From Bryobacteraceae bacterium (lineage in GTDB: Bacteria; Acidobacteriota; Terriglobia; Bryobacterales; Bryobacteraceae): a DNA stretch of 64,000 nucleotides. The stretch is from positions 62,001 to 126,000 of the forward strand of contig JAIEMJ010000003.1 in NCBI GenBank assembly GCA_019752335.1. The letters are read 5' to 3'. Position numbers and translations under genes: made by a program. This document shows, piece by piece, positions 62,851-64,000 of this stretch. The notes below the pieces were generated by a model. It was not told the DNA's origin and did not search any database. It saw only the letters and a list, made by a program, of their open reading frames with translations. How positions within the stretch are numbered: the stretch's first letter is position 1; each line of letters opens with the position of its first letter.

Positions 62851-63687
62851 CTATTTCTTGAACATGTTCGTCAGGTCGCGCCGCGTGTCGCTCGCGTGAT
62901 CCGCATTGAACTTCAGACTGGCTCCTGTGTTTGCCATGTCGATCGCTCGAATGCGGAATAACTCCGCCGTCGCGGACTGAGTGAGCGCATGGGCCTTCAC
63001 CAGCATGGCCGCCGATTGAGCCTCAATCATCGGCGCGGTTCCCGGTGCTGCAAGCGCGAGTTCCGCCGCTAGTTGATCCGATGCATCCATCAACTGGTCG
63101 GCTGCGGCGTCGATGGCGATCGCCTTCTTTAACGCGGCTTGCGCGGTAGCGTCAGTCATATCGATCAGGTCGCGCACGGCGGGCGGAGCGTCCGTGGGGG
63201 GAGGAACCGGTTGATAGACGGTGGTGAAACGACCAGCCACCTGACTGATGTTGCCCGCATTCCGCGACAAGAGGAGCGCCTCCAGTTGCCGGGGATTTGC
63301 GAGAGTCGCGCTGGCCACATTGAGATTGACCAATCCCCGAATGGAGTCGTAGAAACTTTGAACCGTGCTCACGATGCCGCGGGCACGATTGATCGCGTCG
63401 AGAGGGTATATCGTGTTTTGGAAATAGTTTTGGATCGCCGTGATGACGCTGCTGACTGCATTCAAGGCCGTGCTGATGTTCCGCAGGCCCGCACCGATCA
63501 CGTTGGTGATCGCTGTGTTAATGGCGCCTATGGCGCTCACGATCGCCGCCATGTCGATGGGGAAAAACTGCGCCTCGACGGGTTGAGGTGTCAGCATGCT
63601 TGCCACAAGGAGGAGCGCCAGAATCTTGGTTCGCTGCGCCCATACGCGACTGCAAAGGGCCCGTACTGTGTCACAGAAATCGGTCAT
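62851..63687 (-). CDS. TrbJ/VirB5-like secreted protein, 278 aa
   Basis: A cleavable signal (ILALLLVASMLTPQPVEAQ) leads a helical, periplasmic protein rich in Ala, with RGIVSTVQSFYDSIRGLVNL and AAADQLMDASDQLAAELALA. TrbJ/VirB5 are minor pilus proteins. It shares an APG(T/S)AP segment and an R-D-x-x-x-x-F-K-K end with the next gene, so the two are paralogues. Confidence 0.7.
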   Translation of the reverse strand: MTDFCDTVRALCSRVWAQRTKILALLLVASMLTPQPVEAQFFPIDMAAIVSAIGAINTAITNVIGAGLRNISTALNAVSSVITAIQNYFQNTIYPLDAINRARGIVSTVQSFYDSIRGLVNLNVASATLANPRQLEALLLSRNAGNISQVAGRFTTVYQPVPPPTDAPPAVRDLIDMTDATAQAALKKAIAIDAAADQLMDASDQLAAELALAAPGTAPMIEAQSAAMLVKAHALTQSATAELFRIRAIDMANTGASLKFNADHASDTRRDLTNMFKK

Positions 63688-63699
63688 TATGCATTTCCT

Positions 63700-63996
63700 C
63701 TACTTCTTGAAGATGGTCCGGACGTCGTCGCGAAGCTGTGCACCGAACATTGCGTTCCGTTTCCGCACCGTGTTGTCGTGCGCCAATCGCGCCGCCTCCT
63801 GGCGGATTGCGGCCGCGATCATCCGCTGCATCATGGCCTGACTCTTTACCGATGCGGTCATACCCGCCGCTGCGAGAAACGGGGCGGAGCCAGGGGCCAT
63901 ATTCATCCCTTCGTTCTCGATCGCATCCGCAGCGGCCATCATCTGGTCCACAACGGCGTCGGAGGCTTTCAAAGTCTTCAGGTTTCCTAGAGCCAT
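63700..63996 (-). CDS. TrbJ-like paralogue, partial at window edge
   Basis: The frame is open to the right edge, so only the C-terminal part is seen. The last 98 residues (MMAAADAIENEGMNMAPGSA, MMQRMIAAAIRQEAARLAHD) parallel the C-terminal third of the neighbouring TrbJ-like protein, and both end in FKK. The ATG at 63996 may be internal. Confidence 0.6.
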   Translation of the reverse strand: MALGNLKTLKASDAVVDQMMAAADAIENEGMNMAPGSAPFLAAAGMTASVKSQAMMQRMIAAAIRQEAARLAHDNTVRKRNAMFGAQLRDDVRTIFKK

Positions 63997-64000
63997 TGCG

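Overview
The window looks like a large conjugative or integrative element in a high-GC Gram-negative host, most likely an acidobacterium. The host call is inference. It rests on the long FtsX/MacB-type permease with an N-terminal extension beside a PadR regulator (48377-51380), an arrangement typical of Acidobacteria, and on a secreted carboxypeptidase-regulatory-like protein (3973-4720). No rRNA, tRNA or CRISPR array was seen. Relaxase, VirB4, VirB10 and VirB11 genes are not in the window. Almost all element genes lie on the minus strand, so functional order runs from high to low coordinates.

Region by region. (1) 24-9817: a hypothetical gene and a DUF6094-type DNA methyltransferase, a small HEPN gene pair on the plus strand, two frameshifted cargo genes, a zinc-ribbon gene plus a protein with a degenerate J-like segment, and the ThiF, B and putative F genes of a PRTRC cassette. 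(2) 9956-19470: a nested pile of mobile elements. An IS21-family element (terminal repeats 11713 and 17723) has its istB split by a recombinase-in-trio (RIT) element at 13966-17350; removing that insert restores a 265-codon istB. Two different ISL3-family elements sit at the two outer edges of the IS21, each with a perfect 8-bp target duplication that overlaps the last two bases of the IS21 end. (3) 19517-29151: a minus-strand cluster that resembles a nucleic-acid modification system: two different PAPS-reductase-like ATP pyrophosphatases, a frameshifted N6-methylase-like gene, a radical SAM protein, a Mom-like protein and a GHKL ATPase. It is interrupted by a small MerR/YnfA cargo block. (4) 29650-32503: PRTRC C and E genes, with decayed cargo between them. 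(5) 32573-46238: maintenance and DNA metabolism genes: SSB, DUF3150, a radical SAM activase-like protein, DUF1257 and DUF2997 proteins, an AAA ATPase whose Walker B lies before its Walker A, an HD/DUF6166-like fusion, a primase-polymerase-like protein and a Rad52-like annealing protein. (6) 46774-51380: cargo: NhaA antiporter (frameshifted start), the large permease and PadR. (7) 51766-63996: conjugation genes: a replication-relaxation family protein, a VirD4/TraD-type coupling protein, VirB9-, VirB8-, VirB6- and TrbJ-like proteins, and an 876-residue protein that resembles the eukaryotic-type RNA-dependent RNA polymerase (two-barrel) superfamily.

The most interesting items are the RdRP-like protein inside the conjugation operon (57469-60099), the possible modification cluster at 20368-27020, the AAA ATPase with rearranged motifs (37516-39021) and the symmetric ISL3/IS21/RIT nest. 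Many cargo genes carry single-base frameshifts while the conjugation and maintenance genes are intact. That pattern fits decay of cargo, but assembly error cannot be excluded from the sequence alone.
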